The notes beneath the pieces were generated by a model. The model was given only the letters and a program-made list of their open reading frames with translations. It searched no databases and had not been told where the DNA came from. 64,000 bases of DNA from Aotearoamyces nothofagi (Eukaryota > Ascomycota > Leotiomycetes > Leotiales > Tympanidaceae): assembly GCA_015345905.1 (NCBI GenBank), contig JADDTR010000007.1, positions 186,001 to 250,000 of the forward strand, read 5' to 3'. The position numbers and the translations under genes were made by a program. How positions within the stretch are numbered: position 1 is the stretch's first letter; the number at the start of each line of letters is the position of its first letter. This document shows positions 20,561 through 31,244 of this stretch, piece by piece.

Positions 20561-22750
20561 ATGGATATTTTCAAGCTTCTTTCGAGATCTACTAAGCCCA
20601 CCAACAAGTCCAGCTCAGCTGGTGGCCAGCCTTCTAAATTACCGTCCGCCGGGACCTCTGCGAATCCTCAATTATACCATGATCCAGTACCACAAGCCCG
20701 GGGAACGAAAAGGAAACGCACAGATGGAAAGATAGAAGAGGAACTCCCTATGCCAAAAGATGAAGATTTAAACTTCTTCGCTCCAAAAGCTGAGAATCAA
20801 AAGGCAAAAAAGAGAACAGCAAGCAATGAGGATGGAGAAAATGGGGCGACATTGTGCACATCGACCGTACCCCCAAAGCTTTTAGATGTAGATGAGTGCC
20901 GGCAGATTCTACGATCGCACAGACTGAAGTTCACACTATTGCCCCCGAGAGTCGGCGCTGGGGCAGTTGCAGAGAAATCTAAGAAGTCGTCGAAGAAACG
21001 GAGGAAGGAGGAAGCTACGACAAGCAAGACAAAGGAAGAGTTCAGGCAATTGTATCCACAGCCTCTTGCCGCATTTGGGGATTTACAGACCACATATGGC
21101 ATATCAAGAAGGCTGAAAGAGAATTTGACACAGCAGGGATACAAAATACCAACGGAAGTGCAGATGGGAAGTCTCCCTCTGTTATTACGTCCAGATTTAG
21201 CGTTGAGCAGTTCTTCTGATATATCAACTCAGGAAAATATATCCACAGAGGTTGATTTACTGGCTATTGCACCTACTGGTAGTGGCAAGACATTGGCATT
21301 TCTTATTCCTGTGGTGAATAGCATGATCCAACGCAGACGAGAGAACAAGTCTGGGGAGGGTCACCGTCTGGAAGCCATCGTGGTTGCACCTACTAAGGAA
21401 CTTGCAAGTCAAATTGTAAACGAGGGCAGGAAGCTAGCCTTGGGTACTGGCATCAAGATTGTTGGAATGCAGAAAGGCATGAAGGTCGTGGATGGCAAAC
21501 AAGAACATCATGATGGCGCGAGTGATGAAAGCTCCAGTGAGGAAGATGATGAAGAAGACTCAAAGGTCGGCACGAAAGCCAAAAGATGCTCGTCCCAGCC
21601 TACAGCAAAGGCCGATATCCTCGTCACAACACCACTGGTGCTTCTGCATGCTCTATCAAACCCATCTTCGGCCAAGAAATCCGCCCTACCTACAGTTCGT
21701 CACTTGGTTCTAGATGAGGCCGATGTTCTCCTGGATCCTTTGTTTAGAGATCAAACGCTAGGAATATGGGAAGCATGCGTTCACCCCGGGCTTCATGTCA
21801 CCTTGTGGTCTGCAACCATGGGCTCAAGCATAGAAACTCTTGCATTCGAGACCATATACTCGAGAAAAGAGCGCCTTAATATCGACACTGATTCTACAAT
21901 CATCCGTCTCGTGGTTGGCCTGAAAGACTCCGCCATCCCAAATGTCTCGCAACGTCTAATCTATGCCGCCAACGAACCAGGTAAGCTAATTGCCCTCCGT
22001 CAACTCATCCACCCAACCGCCAATGCCACCGACTCAACACAATCCCTACGCCCCCCATTCCTAGTCTTTACCCAGACAATACCCAGAGCAGTAGCTCTAC
22101 ACTCTGAGCTCCTTTACGACATTCCTGCCGAAGCTGGCGGATCTTCACGCATCGCAGTCTTACACTCTGACCTCTCTGACTCTGTGCGCGACCACGTCAT
22201 GACTCGTTTCCGCAATGGCGAGATCTGGGTACTTATTACAACAGACATCCTCTCCCGGGGCGTCGATTTCCGCGGCATCAACGGTGTGGTCAATTACGAC
22301 GTGCCCAACTCTGGAGCCTCATACATCCATCGCGTCGGACGTACTGGCCGAGCAGGGCGCGATGGTGGCGTCGCAGTGACATTTTATACGAAAGAGGATA
22401 TCCCTTATATTAGGAATGTCGCGAATATTATTGCGGCGAGCGAAAAGCAAGCGGGAAAGACGCCCACAGAGGGAGGAGTGCCGAAGTGGTTGCTGGCCGC
22501 GCTGCCAACGCCGTCGAAGAACGAGAAGAAGAATCTCAAATTGCATGGCGTAGAAGCTAGGAGAGCTGTGACAGTGAAGGATGGGAAGAGGAATCGGTCA
22601 AAGATTAGTACGAAGAGTGGGTTTGAGAGAAAGTTGGAGAATAGGAAGAAGGGCGCAATTCAGGGGAGCAAGAGGAGGGAGCAAGAATTTAGCAGCGATA
22701 CGCATGCAGATGCCGCTGAGGATAGTGAGTGGGGTGGTATCGAAGAGTAG
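20561..22750 (+). CDS. rok1: DEAD-box ATP-dependent RNA helicase Rok1
   Basis: Intron-free, 729 residues. Conserved helicase motifs in order: QGYKIPTEVQ (Q-motif region), APTGSGKT at 237-244, PTKELASQ, DEAD at 385-388 (VLDEADVLLDP), SAT, LITTDILSRGVDF, and HRVGRTGR at 590-597. The N-terminal 180 residues are Lys/Ser-rich with the FKLLSRSTK start typical of Rok1/DDX52. An acidic, low-complexity insert (DESSSEEDDEEDS, about residues 322-334) interrupts the first RecA domain. In yeast, Rok1 unwinds snR30/pre-rRNA contacts during 40S ribosome assembly in the nucleolus. The basic tail (KKGAIQGSKRREQ) fits RNA binding. Confidence 0.92.
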   Translation: MDIFKLLSRSTKPTNKSSSAGGQPSKLPSAGTSANPQLYHDPVPQARGTKRKRTDGKIEEELPMPKDEDLNFFAPKAENQKAKKRTASNEDGENGATLCTSTVPPKLLDVDECRQILRSHRLKFTLLPPRVGAGAVAEKSKKSSKKRRKEEATTSKTKEEFRQLYPQPLAAFGDLQTTYGISRRLKENLTQQGYKIPTEVQMGSLPLLLRPDLALSSSSDISTQENISTEVDLLAIAPTGSGKTLAFLIPVVNSMIQRRRENKSGEGHRLEAIVVAPTKELASQIVNEGRKLALGTGIKIVGMQKGMKVVDGKQEHHDGASDESSSEEDDEEDSKVGTKAKRCSSQPTAKADILVTTPLVLLHALSNPSSAKKSALPTVRHLVLDEADVLLDPLFRDQTLGIWEACVHPGLHVTLWSATMGSSIETLAFETIYSRKERLNIDTDSTIIRLVVGLKDSAIPNVSQRLIYAANEPGKLIALRQLIHPTANATDSTQSLRPPFLVFTQTIPRAVALHSELLYDIPAEAGGSSRIAVLHSDLSDSVRDHVMTRFRNGEIWVLITTDILSRGVDFRGINGVVNYDVPNSGASYIHRVGRTGRAGRDGGVAVTFYTKEDIPYIRNVANIIAASEKQAGKTPTEGGVPKWLLAALPTPSKNEKKNLKLHGVEARRAVTVKDGKRNRSKISTKSGFERKLENRKKGAIQGSKRREQEFSSDTHADAAEDSEWGGIEE

Positions 22751-22918
22751 ATATAAATATCACGAAGCAATAAGACCTAATTTCAGTAATATTGGCATTT
22801 GCTGACGTTTTATTGACATGCTAATCTTACAAGAATGAAACCAAGTGTTTGTGTTCGTAAAATTCTCCCATGGTATTGCCTTAAAACGCCATATCCTAGA
22901 AGATTGCCCAGCGGAGTC

Positions 22919-23998
22919 TTATAGCTGATATAACCAGTCCTTCTGCGCGAAATGGATCTCAAATTCAACGGCGTCGAAAGTTCCAACAGCCGCATATAGA
23001 TCATGGGCTCCTTCTAATCCCGTTACGGGCAAATCCTGTCCAGCATCTAACTCCTCGTGCAGGTTCCAACCACCAGCTTTGTGCCCATCTTTCGTGAAGA
23101 ACACCTCTACATTAAAAGAAGATGCGTGCGTTGTCTGCGTTTGAGCCTCGTCATATGCTGGTGGGTGATCTGAAACGCCCCTTGAGAATGTCATGCCAAT
23201 TCCCACAGTCTGGCCAGGCTTGAATGCAGAGGTGAAGTCTTTTCCTCCCCACTTATCATTCACGTATCTATGCCCATCATCGCCATGAACACCCAGGCTT
23301 GCGCGCTCCCATCCTGGAAGACGGAATGGAGGATAGGGTTGCGCAACAAAGCCGACGGAGAGTGACACTTCTGAGCGGCTGCCACGCAGGATTTTAACTT
23401 CGAAGTAGATTGTCTTATCACATCGGGCCTGTAATGGTGAATGGGCAGCCGCAGAGTATAGTGGAAGTGCTGATATGAGGCAGGAATCGGGGCTCCGTGG
23501 CTTGGTTCTGCCACTCCAGCAGCCAAGGCCAAGAGCCTTGAGTTCGCCAGAAAATATTTGGGGTCTATTTAATACCACATCACCAGAGTCAAGGCCTATG
23601 AGTGCTTGTTTATCTAGTTCAATCGGGTGCTGAAGTGGTCGATATCTGCACCATTCTTCTGCTCGGTTTGCATCGTCTTCAGTTGCATTATTCGTAGGGC
23701 TTCGGTCATCGCCCATAGAAGGCGGAGGTGGGAGGACAGAGGTGTCTGGAACTGCTGTCTGCCAATCATGATGCGGTTGTTGGGATAGTGGTGGACCTGG
23801 AGGAGGAGCAAATTCTTCTTTGTAGTTTGGTGGTGCGCCAGGTGGTGGAGCATATGTCAGTGATTGGGGCATGCTGGCGACTTTTGAGGGTTTGGCCTTG
23901 GTCGCACTGGCAGGTCGAGAGTTCAGATTCTCATCTTGAATGTTGCCAAGGTTGCTGCCTTGCTGGTCTCCTTTCAGAGATCTGCTACCGAAACACAT
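22919..23998 (-). CDS. SPRY-domain protein with two PPxY motifs (Ssh4/Ear1-like, soluble)
   Basis: Single exon, 359 residues. The N-terminal 100 residues are Pro-rich and disordered and contain PPNY at 56-59; a second PPxY, PPAY, lies at 279-282 inside a loop of the SPRY domain. Residues about 170-350 form the SPRY domain (IYFEVKILRG, VSLSVGFVAQPYPPFRLPGW, VGIGMTF, EVFFTKDG, DLYAAVGT). SPRY plus PPxY is the arrangement of yeast Ssh4 and Ear1, which recruit the ubiquitin ligase Rsp5 to membrane cargo, but those have a transmembrane anchor and none is visible here. Adaptor function is inference. Confidence 0.85.
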   Translation of the reverse strand: MCFGSRSLKGDQQGSNLGNIQDENLNSRPASATKAKPSKVASMPQSLTYAPPPGAPPNYKEEFAPPPGPPLSQQPHHDWQTAVPDTSVLPPPPSMGDDRSPTNNATEDDANRAEEWCRYRPLQHPIELDKQALIGLDSGDVVLNRPQIFSGELKALGLGCWSGRTKPRSPDSCLISALPLYSAAAHSPLQARCDKTIYFEVKILRGSRSEVSLSVGFVAQPYPPFRLPGWERASLGVHGDDGHRYVNDKWGGKDFTSAFKPGQTVGIGMTFSRGVSDHPPAYDEAQTQTTHASSFNVEVFFTKDGHKAGGWNLHEELDAGQDLPVTGLEGAHDLYAAVGTFDAVEFEIHFAQKDWLYQL

Positions 23999-24653
23999 GC
24001 TGTGGACAAAGCAACGGCTTAGTAAAGCTCGTTATATGGGACGGGAGAGTTGAGATTGCTAGGATGTGAGCCTCCGATTGTCTGCTGAAGTTGCATTTCT
24101 ATACTAGATATTAATGCTACGGAATACCTTCCAGGTTAGAAAGCGAAGATGGAACTTAATCCAACAGAACCGGTACTTATGCCTTTCGTAGTCATCCTGA
24201 TTGGGGCTGTGCGTTGATGATGCTTTGACTGCTCGGCGGCGGCACTTTGGCTGTTTGAAATACCGCGGGGAAGGGGAAACTGTCGCCGAGAACGGTAAGT
24301 AGCGGCAGAATCTAAAATGGAATTGAATCCCTGCAATCACATGCAGTAGTCACATGTAGCAGTCACATGCAAGCCATGAAGCCGTCGTCAAGTACCAGGT
24401 ACAGCCGTTTTAGAGCCAGTGGCAGTCACGTGGGACACGGTTTGCTCAGGAGACGGTGCAATTCACGGCCGATTCGGGATGAATGAGGCAGCATGTTTCG
24501 ATAATACACCTTAATCAAACCTCTAAAGCCAAGCTCCACTTTAGAATCAAGCCGCGGCTCGGCCCCGAACGGCAAGTCTTCTCTGTCATTAAATTTCACT
24601 TTCTCTCATCGTTTCGATATCTTAGTATCTGCAGATAATGAGATATAACAAGC
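23999..24653. other. Divergent intergenic region with a cluster of RTCACRTG motifs
   Basis: Separates the SPRY gene and the amidase gene, which point away from each other. No protein-coding gene seen. It holds the motif cluster described separately. Confidence 0.6.
24336..24432 (+). promoter_or_regulatory. Four RTCACRTG (Cbf1/E-box type) octamers, three in a 13-bp tandem array
   Basis: ATCACATG at 24336, GTCACATG at 24349 and 24362, and GTCACGTG at 24425, all in the same orientation. The first three are exactly 13 bp apart and form a short tandem repeat. RTCACRTG is the consensus of the bHLH factor Cbf1/CDEI in yeast. Use by a fungal bHLH factor here is inference. Confidence 0.6.
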
Positions 24654-26665
24654 ATGTCACAGTCATCACTCAAATTCTATGGTTATCCTCCGGTCAAAGA
24701 GGGTCCGCAGGTAAAGTACAAGAATGAAACGGATGCCAATCCTATCTTGCGAGGCAGAGCGCTTGTTTTTGGCTCATGGGTGTATGTTTGTCCTGAAAAG
24801 CACCCCAAGGCCGTTCTAACAGTACCTATTAGTGTTGGAAACGTAGAATTTATCCAGAAATATCTGTGGAAGAACGCAAGCTTCGGAGGGCTCCGCCATC
24901 TTACGAACCTGAAACCCTACCATGAGCGATTTGATGTAAGCTTTTATGGCAGAGTGTGAATATATTGGGCAGCTAATTTTTCCAGCCTACAGTAATTCCT
25001 ATTTCGGAGGGGGCTGCACCGTCCGTAAGCAGCTACACTGATGCCACAGCATTCAGGACACTTTCAGAGAAAACCTCCGGACGGTACTATTCTATCGCCG
25101 ACTACCATAAGTTGTACCTCTCTGGGGAGCTCACTCCTTTGGCAGTTGCACAATCTTTGCTTCCATTGATTCGCCGAGATGCCACGCCAATGAATGCTCA
25201 TTCAATTGCCTTCGTTGATGCTAATGTCGATCTTATTTTGGAAGCAGCGAATGCTTCAACGGAGCGTTATGCGAATGGCCATTCCCTTGGTATCCTAGAT
25301 GGAGTGCCATTGGGGATTAAGGACGAGACGGACGTTGCTGGGTACAGAACGTATTGCGGAAGGAAAAAAGATGATGCACTATTTGATCTAAAGATGGAGT
25401 CTGCCTGGCCTGTCAAAAAATGGCAGGAAGCTGGGGCTGTAGTTATGGGAAAGCTGACTATGCATGAGCTTGGTACTGGTACGTTACCCCGAGTGATCCC
25501 ATAGTACCTCATACCTCGTAGATTTGATATCAAAGCTGACAGATTGCTAGATACGACCAATAACAACGTATGCTACCAAATTCTCTTCCTGGGCATGAAC
25601 TGACCACAACAGCCGCACTGGGGAACGCCCCGAAATCCCTACAATGATCAATACTACACTGGTGGTTCGTCTGGAGGGTCAGCATACGCTGTGGCCGCGG
25701 GACTTTTACCAATCACCATTGGCGCAGATGCTGGTGGTAGCATTCGGCTTCCATCCTCCTTCTGTGGCGTTTATGGTCTTAAGCCAACACAAGGCCGAGT
25801 GGGAGAGACCGATTTGACAGTTTGCGTATTGGGACCTCTTGCAGCTACTATTTCGGACCTTGAGGTGGCCTATAGAGTCATGGCTATTCCACAGCCTAGC
25901 CACCCAGTTGGCTCCATGTTCGCTGCGCCACGGCCTCATACAGGTAACCGTTCTAAAATCATTGGCATCTTTGAGCCTTGGTTTGACAGAGCAGATCCCA
26001 TGGTTCAAAGAGCTTGTCGTGGGGCTATTGAATATTTGGAGAAAAGCCTCGGTTATAAGGTTGTTAACATTGACATACCATATATTCCTGAAGGACAGCT
26101 TGCCCATGCTATGACCACGCTGACAGAAATGGCCGCGCATCTTAAATCACAGTTTCCTGGCCGCAACTGGCTTACTGATCTGACAGCCGCAACAGTCGTT
26201 CTTGCCACTGTCGGATCTCAGACGTCTGGTGAAGATTATCTCCTAGCTCAGAAAATGCGGGAATTACTGATGTCACATTTGGCATTTCTCTATGAGAAGT
26301 ATCCAGGGCTTGTGATCGTCACGCCCACGACACCAATGGCAGGGTGGCCGATAGCTCAGGAGTCGGATCTTGAATATGGTGTTAGCGATGGAAATTCTTC
26401 GATCCGAAATATGGAATACATCTGGCTTGCGAATTTTACTGGATGTCCAGCTATCACCTGCCCCGTTGGATATGTAGAGCCAGTGACTGGGAAGAGGACT
26501 GGGGACATACCGGTGGGCTTGATGGGGATGGGCGAGTGGGGAAGTGAAGATGCATTAATTGAATGGGGCAGGGATACGGAGGAATTTTTGAATGATGGAT
26601 TTCCAGGAGGGAGGAGAAGACCTGTGAATTGGGAAGATGTGGTCGAGCTAGCAAAGTTGAGCTGA
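24654..26665 (+). CDS. Amidase-signature family hydrolase with an N-terminal extension
   Basis: Four exons: 24654-24935, 24986-25478, a 17-nt microexon 25551-25567 (rest of DTTNNN), and 25613-26665, about 614 residues. The amidase-signature triad is visible: Lys206 in GIKDE, the cis-serine in GGSSGGSA (about 283-284), and nucleophile Ser307 in GADAGGSIRLP. The microexon encodes part of the loop leading to PHWGTPRNPYN, so skipping it would break the enzyme. Residues 1-130 (FYGYPPVKEGPQ..., AIVLTVPISVG-like) precede the amidase domain and are a fungal-specific extension I cannot name. Substrate unknown; relatives hydrolyse amides or act like GatA without the tRNA partners. Confidence 0.87.
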
Positions 26666-27275
26666 ACACACCCAGAATAGACAGTTCACATACAGAGTTT
26701 TACCAGACTGATTATTGTCGATAACGTCGTGAACGATCGACCGGAAAATTTACCAATGCAGGCCTTGATAGTAAACACTCTTCATTGAGAGCTTCGTCTT
26801 TGCAGAAAGCGTTTGAAGTAAAAGTCCATCCATTTAAGCAAGGTATAGAATATGTGATCAACGCTTTCACGTACGTCAGAAACAAATTATGCCCTACAAC
26901 GTCCCTTTGAAAGAATACGTGACCTCTAACTCTAAGGATGAAATTTTATCGGTAGGGATCAAATGATAACATACCAGCAACTTGAAGAACAGGGGACATG
27001 AATTACGGGTAGTAGAGGAGAACTCGCGTCTGCTGGACAAGATCTTTTTAGTTGACTCAGATACTAGTCCTGTTGTGGAATTGCACATGAAAATGGCGGC
27101 AGTAGTTTTTCACTGTAGGATTGGCCTAAGATGTGTGCATTGCCTTCTGCATACCGCTAAGTGCGAGTAGCCGAGTTGAAAGTGCACTTCGTGTGTTTCC
27201 ACCACTGATTTTGATACCTGATAACGCCTCACCTAAATGTGCCAGCCTTAACTCCATGCAATATGTCTACTCAGA
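26666..27275. other. Intergenic between convergent amidase and TAF9 genes
   Basis: No gene seen; ordinary 3'-flanking sequence of two convergent genes. Confidence 0.5.
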
Positions 27276-28034
27276 TTATGCATCCTCGCCCATTGGCTCG
27301 TCATTAAAGCCTTCGCCAAATAAGTCCTCCGCCGTCCCGCCCTCCTCTGCCTCTTCAGCACCGTCTCCTTCATTAACTTCATCCATCCCCATTGCAACGT
27401 CAACATCTTCTTCGTCCATCGGTTCAGACTCCCACTCGTCTTTCAGGCCCCATGGCACCCCAGTTAAGACGAACTTCTCGCTCGGTAGCCTCAGACCCCA
27501 CTCGGGCTGAGACACTCTAGGAAGTCCTATCTTATTACGTGCCTCGGCTGTCTCCAGCAGGAACTCCTTACTCAGACCACCGCCATTACCACCATTGAAC
27601 TGATATTGTAGTCGACTCTGAATTGCTAGCTGCACTGCGTTCATGCTAACCTGACTATCCGCATCCCTGAATCCACCTCCAGGCGGTGCATCACGGGCAC
27701 GTGTCTGTTGTGAAATGTAGGCATCGGAGGAGAGGTGCAAAGCGTCAGACAGAATGGATGATGTATGTCTGTATGCGAAGTCGAGGAGTTGAAGCGGCAC
27801 GCGCTCTTGGTAGGCTGTCACACCAAGGGAAGAGAGCAGCATATGTATGAGGCGCGCATCGCGTGGGCGCTTAGCAGTGCCATTGTCTTGTATAGATGTG
27901 AGTGGGGCGGAGGGGTTGAGAACTGGCGCTGGAGCAGGTGTTGGAGCGGATGGTGCCGCACCAGGCTGAGATGGAGGTGAAGAGGAGATATGACCATTGG
28001 TCTGGGGAACAGCGTCTCCGTTGGTTTCAGCCAT
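27276..28034 (-). CDS. taf9: TFIID/SAGA subunit TAF9
   Basis: Single exon, 252 residues from the ATG at 28034 (context GCAATGGCT); the open frame extends upstream without another ATG. The first 55 residues are Pro/Ala/Ser-rich. The histone fold begins at RPRDARLIHMLLSSLGV (about 56-72) and runs through VPLQLLDFAYRHTSSIL and DAYISQ to about residue 155; the later LPRVSQPEWGLRLPSEKFVLTGVPW region is the conserved TAF9 tail. The C-terminus is highly acidic. In the family TAF9 pairs with TAF6 in TFIID and SAGA. It shares a 421-bp divergent promoter with HIS4. Confidence 0.9.
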   Translation of the reverse strand: MAETNGDAVPQTNGHISSSPPSQPGAAPSAPTPAPAPVLNPSAPLTSIQDNGTAKRPRDARLIHMLLSSLGVTAYQERVPLQLLDFAYRHTSSILSDALHLSSDAYISQQTRARDAPPGGGFRDADSQVSMNAVQLAIQSRLQYQFNGGNGGGLSKEFLLETAEARNKIGLPRVSQPEWGLRLPSEKFVLTGVPWGLKDEWESEPMDEEDVDVAMGMDEVNEGDGAEEAEEGGTAEDLFGEGFNDEPMGEDA

Positions 28035-28455
28035 TGCGATCGGTGAAATGAAACCGATATGTGTCGCTGATTGAGTATTTACACAGCTTCTCAAGTAGTC
28101 ATCTAGCCGTCTAGTAGGTGGGAAGGTCGCTGCGACTTGCTTAGTTGGATCTGAATGAAGTTTCCAAGCACAGAGCCAGAGGACTAGGTATGGCTGTTAG
28201 ATACCTTTGCTGCACCGCAAACCATACAAGCTCGCCGGTAAAGTCAAAGTGATGTCGTGGGGACAGAGTTGGCGCAAGTTGCGGTTCTGCGCTTTGAAGG
28301 AACGCGACGTTGAATTGATCCCTGTCTGCTCAGAACTCGCACGGACCAACTCTTAATCAATCAGAAATTCTGCCCCACTATCGGCCGTCGGGCGATAACA
28401 AAATATAAACCAAAATCCCCTTTGACTCATTGCACCACATTTTCTGCAATTGAAA
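28035..28455. promoter_or_regulatory. Divergent promoter region of TAF9 and HIS4
   Basis: A TATA-like TATAAA at 28404-28409 and a general-control element (listed separately) lie close to the HIS4 start. No gene seen. Confidence 0.5.
28423..28429 (+). promoter_or_regulatory. TGACTCA general amino-acid control element (Gcn4/CPC1/CpcA)
   Basis: Perfect TGACTCA palindrome 27-33 bp upstream of the HIS4 ATG. Fungal amino-acid biosynthesis genes are activated through this site by the bZIP factor CPC1/CpcA/Gcn4. It is unusually near the start codon and downstream of the TATA-like word. Confidence 0.6.
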
Positions 28456-31244
28456 ATGGAGACGACAATTCCATTACCTCTTATTCCCTACGTGGACCTG
28501 ACCTCGGGGTTTGCTGCCCAGGCAGGTTTGACCCCGGCACAAATTGGGTATCTTGGCTGTGTCTACTTCTCAGTAGGAGACAACGATGTCGACAAGCTTC
28601 TTAACTACCTGCAGCACCATGCGTCGACACAAGCCTTTGTCAATGTTACAATGATAGCAGACCCGGCTAGTATCGTATCTATTTTGAACGCCGGCGCTCG
28701 CACAGTCTTTGTTGATGCTTCGCAACTCGATGCATTGAGATCTTATGGTGATCGCATTGCTCTTGCCGATCCTCTAGTTGGGAAAGGCACTTTTGATGCT
28801 GGCATTGCTGGCATACTGGTTACTGGTAGCGAGGATTCTGCAACTTTCAAGGCTACCTTGAAGAAGTGCAAGGAGACCAAAGCTTCGCCCATATTCGTAC
28901 TCGCCCCATCTGTGGGCAATCTTGGAGGGTTTGTGGAACTTGCACTGGAGCACTCAGCTGTCCCCATCATACCGGCCACAAAGTTGACAATGGAGAATAC
29001 CTCCGTGAAGAGCCAGCTTTCTGTTCCTAGCATCATTGGGTCAGCATGGGTCTCCGACCGCAGCGATCGCCTTGTGCCTACGATAGTTACCGATCAGAGG
29101 GGGGTCGCTCTGGGTCTCGTGTACAGCAGTCAAGAGAGCCTTTCTGAGTCTTTAAAGACTGGCAGGGGTATGTTATTGGTTCATTCATTGAAAATACGGG
29201 CTGGCTAACATCAGGCAGGCGTTTACCAAAGTCGAAAACGCGGGCTCTGGTACAAGGGCGCAACGTCGGGTGATATTCAAGAGCTTGTTAAGGTATCCTT
29301 AGATTGCGACCAAGATTGCTTGAAGTTTGTTGTAGAACAGAAGGGACAAGGTATTTAATGCGCAGCTTGTCATTATGCACTGAACTACATCATTGACCAA
29401 TTATAGGCTTCTGCCATTTGCCTCAATCAACATGTTTTGGCGGGTACACCGGTATTACGAAACTCGAAAAGACTCTACAATCGAGGAGATTCTCTGCACC
29501 AGAAGGTTCATACACAGCACGTTTATTTTCCGATGAAAAGCTACTCCGAGCCAAAATCATGGAAGAGGCCGAAGAGCTATGCGACGCAAAGACCAAGGAT
29601 GAAGTTGCTTTTGAAGCTGCCGACGTGATATACTTTGCTTTGACGAAAGCTATCAGTGCTGGTGTAAGTCTCGCCGATATTGAGCGAAACCTAGATGCCA
29701 AAAGCGTGAAGGTCAAGAGGCGTCAAGGTGATGCGAAAGGTAAGTGGGCTGCCAAGGAAGGAATCCCTGTTGGAGCACCAAATAGCGCCCAGAAGCACGT
29801 CGCCAGAGAAGAAGTGTCTGTTCCAAAGAGCGATGACGTTACATCTGGTTTGGAGGATAATAAAATCCGCATGAGACGGTATTACGCTGCCGACACATCA
29901 CTCCAAGCACTCAAGGAAGCCCTTCAACGACCTTCGCAAAAATCCAACGAAATGATCATGGGTATTGTCAATCCAATCGTTAAAGATGTTCGAGAGCGAG
30001 GTGATGTTGCCTTGTTGGAGTATACCCACAAGTTTGAGAAGGCTACATCGTTGAAATCTCCAGTTCTAAATGCACCATTCCCTCAGTCGCTCATGAACCT
30101 GCCACAAGTAACCATTGACGCTATTAACTTATCATTCGACAATATTCAGAAGTTTCATACAGCTCAGAAGGAAGATAAGTCTCTGAGTGTGGAGACGATG
30201 CCTGGAGTTGTCTGCAGCAGATTTGTTAGGCCAATCGAACGTGTTGGTCTGTATGTACCAGGAGGCACGGCGGTACTGCCAAGCACAGCCCTCATGCTTG
30301 GGGTACCTGCTATGGTAGCTGGGTGCAAAAAGATCATTCTTGCTTCTCCACCCCGAGCTGATGGCAGTATTACACCTGAGATCGTTTACGTTGCACACAA
30401 AGTAGGTGCTGAAAGTATCGTCCTTGCTGGCGGAGCGCAAGCTGTCGCTGCCATGGCGTATGGAACAGAGAGTGTCAGCAAAGTTGACAAGATTCTTGGA
30501 CCTGGCAACCAGTTCGTTACTGCCGCGAAGATGTACGTCAGCAACGATACGAACGCTGGCGTAAGCATTGATATGCCAGCTGGTCCTTCGGAAGTCCTAG
30601 TCATTGCAGATAAGGATGCGAACCCGGCATTCGTTGCCTCAGATCTTCTTTCGCAAGCTGAACATGGAGTCGACAGCCAAGTTGTCCTCATTGCCATTGA
30701 TCTATCTGAGAAGGAGCTACAAGCAATTGAAGATGAGCTGCATACCCAGGCGATGGCCTTACCTAGAGTTGATATCGTCCGAGGTTCCATTGAGCATTCG
30801 ATTACTGTAGTTGTACGAGATCTCGATGAAGCCATGAAGCTGAGCAATGACTACGCGCCTGAACATTTGATCTTGCAGTTCAAGGACGCAGAAAAGGCCA
30901 TAGAACTCGTAGAGAATGCAGGAAGCGTGTTTATCGGAGAGTGGACCCCGGAGAGTGTTGGTGATTACTCCGCTGGAGTGAACCATTCCTTGCGTAAGTT
31001 AGCTCCCCATACAGACATAAATTAAAGCTAACATCACCCCACAGCTACTTACGGATATGCCAAACAATACTCCGGCGTCAACCTCGGTTCATACGTAAAG
31101 CATATCACGAGCGCGAACCTCACAGCCCAGGGTTTAAGGAACGTTGGTGGAGCAGTGATGCAATTAGCGAAGGTCGAGGAATTAGAGGCTCATAGAAGGG
31201 CAGTTGGTATCAGGATCCAGTATATGAACAAGAATAAGCTATAG
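28456..31244 (+). CDS. his4: Histidine biosynthesis trifunctional protein HIS4
   Basis: Exons 28456-29167, 29219-29350, 29407-30993 and 31045-31244, about 876 residues. Three enzymes in order: phosphoribosyl-AMP cyclohydrolase (to about residue 295, with EQKGQGFCHL and TCFGG at the active site), phosphoribosyl-ATP pyrophosphohydrolase (about 300-390, with RAKIMEEAEELCDA and DVIYFALT), and histidinol dehydrogenase (about 415-876, with YVPGGTAVLPST, GPGNQFVTAAK, AGPSEVLVIAD, AEHGVDSQ and APEHLILQ). They catalyse steps 2, 3 and the last two oxidations of histidine synthesis. The last intron lies in the loop giving NHSLPTYGYAKQYSG. Amino-acid control is suggested by the TGACTCA upstream. Confidence 0.95.
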
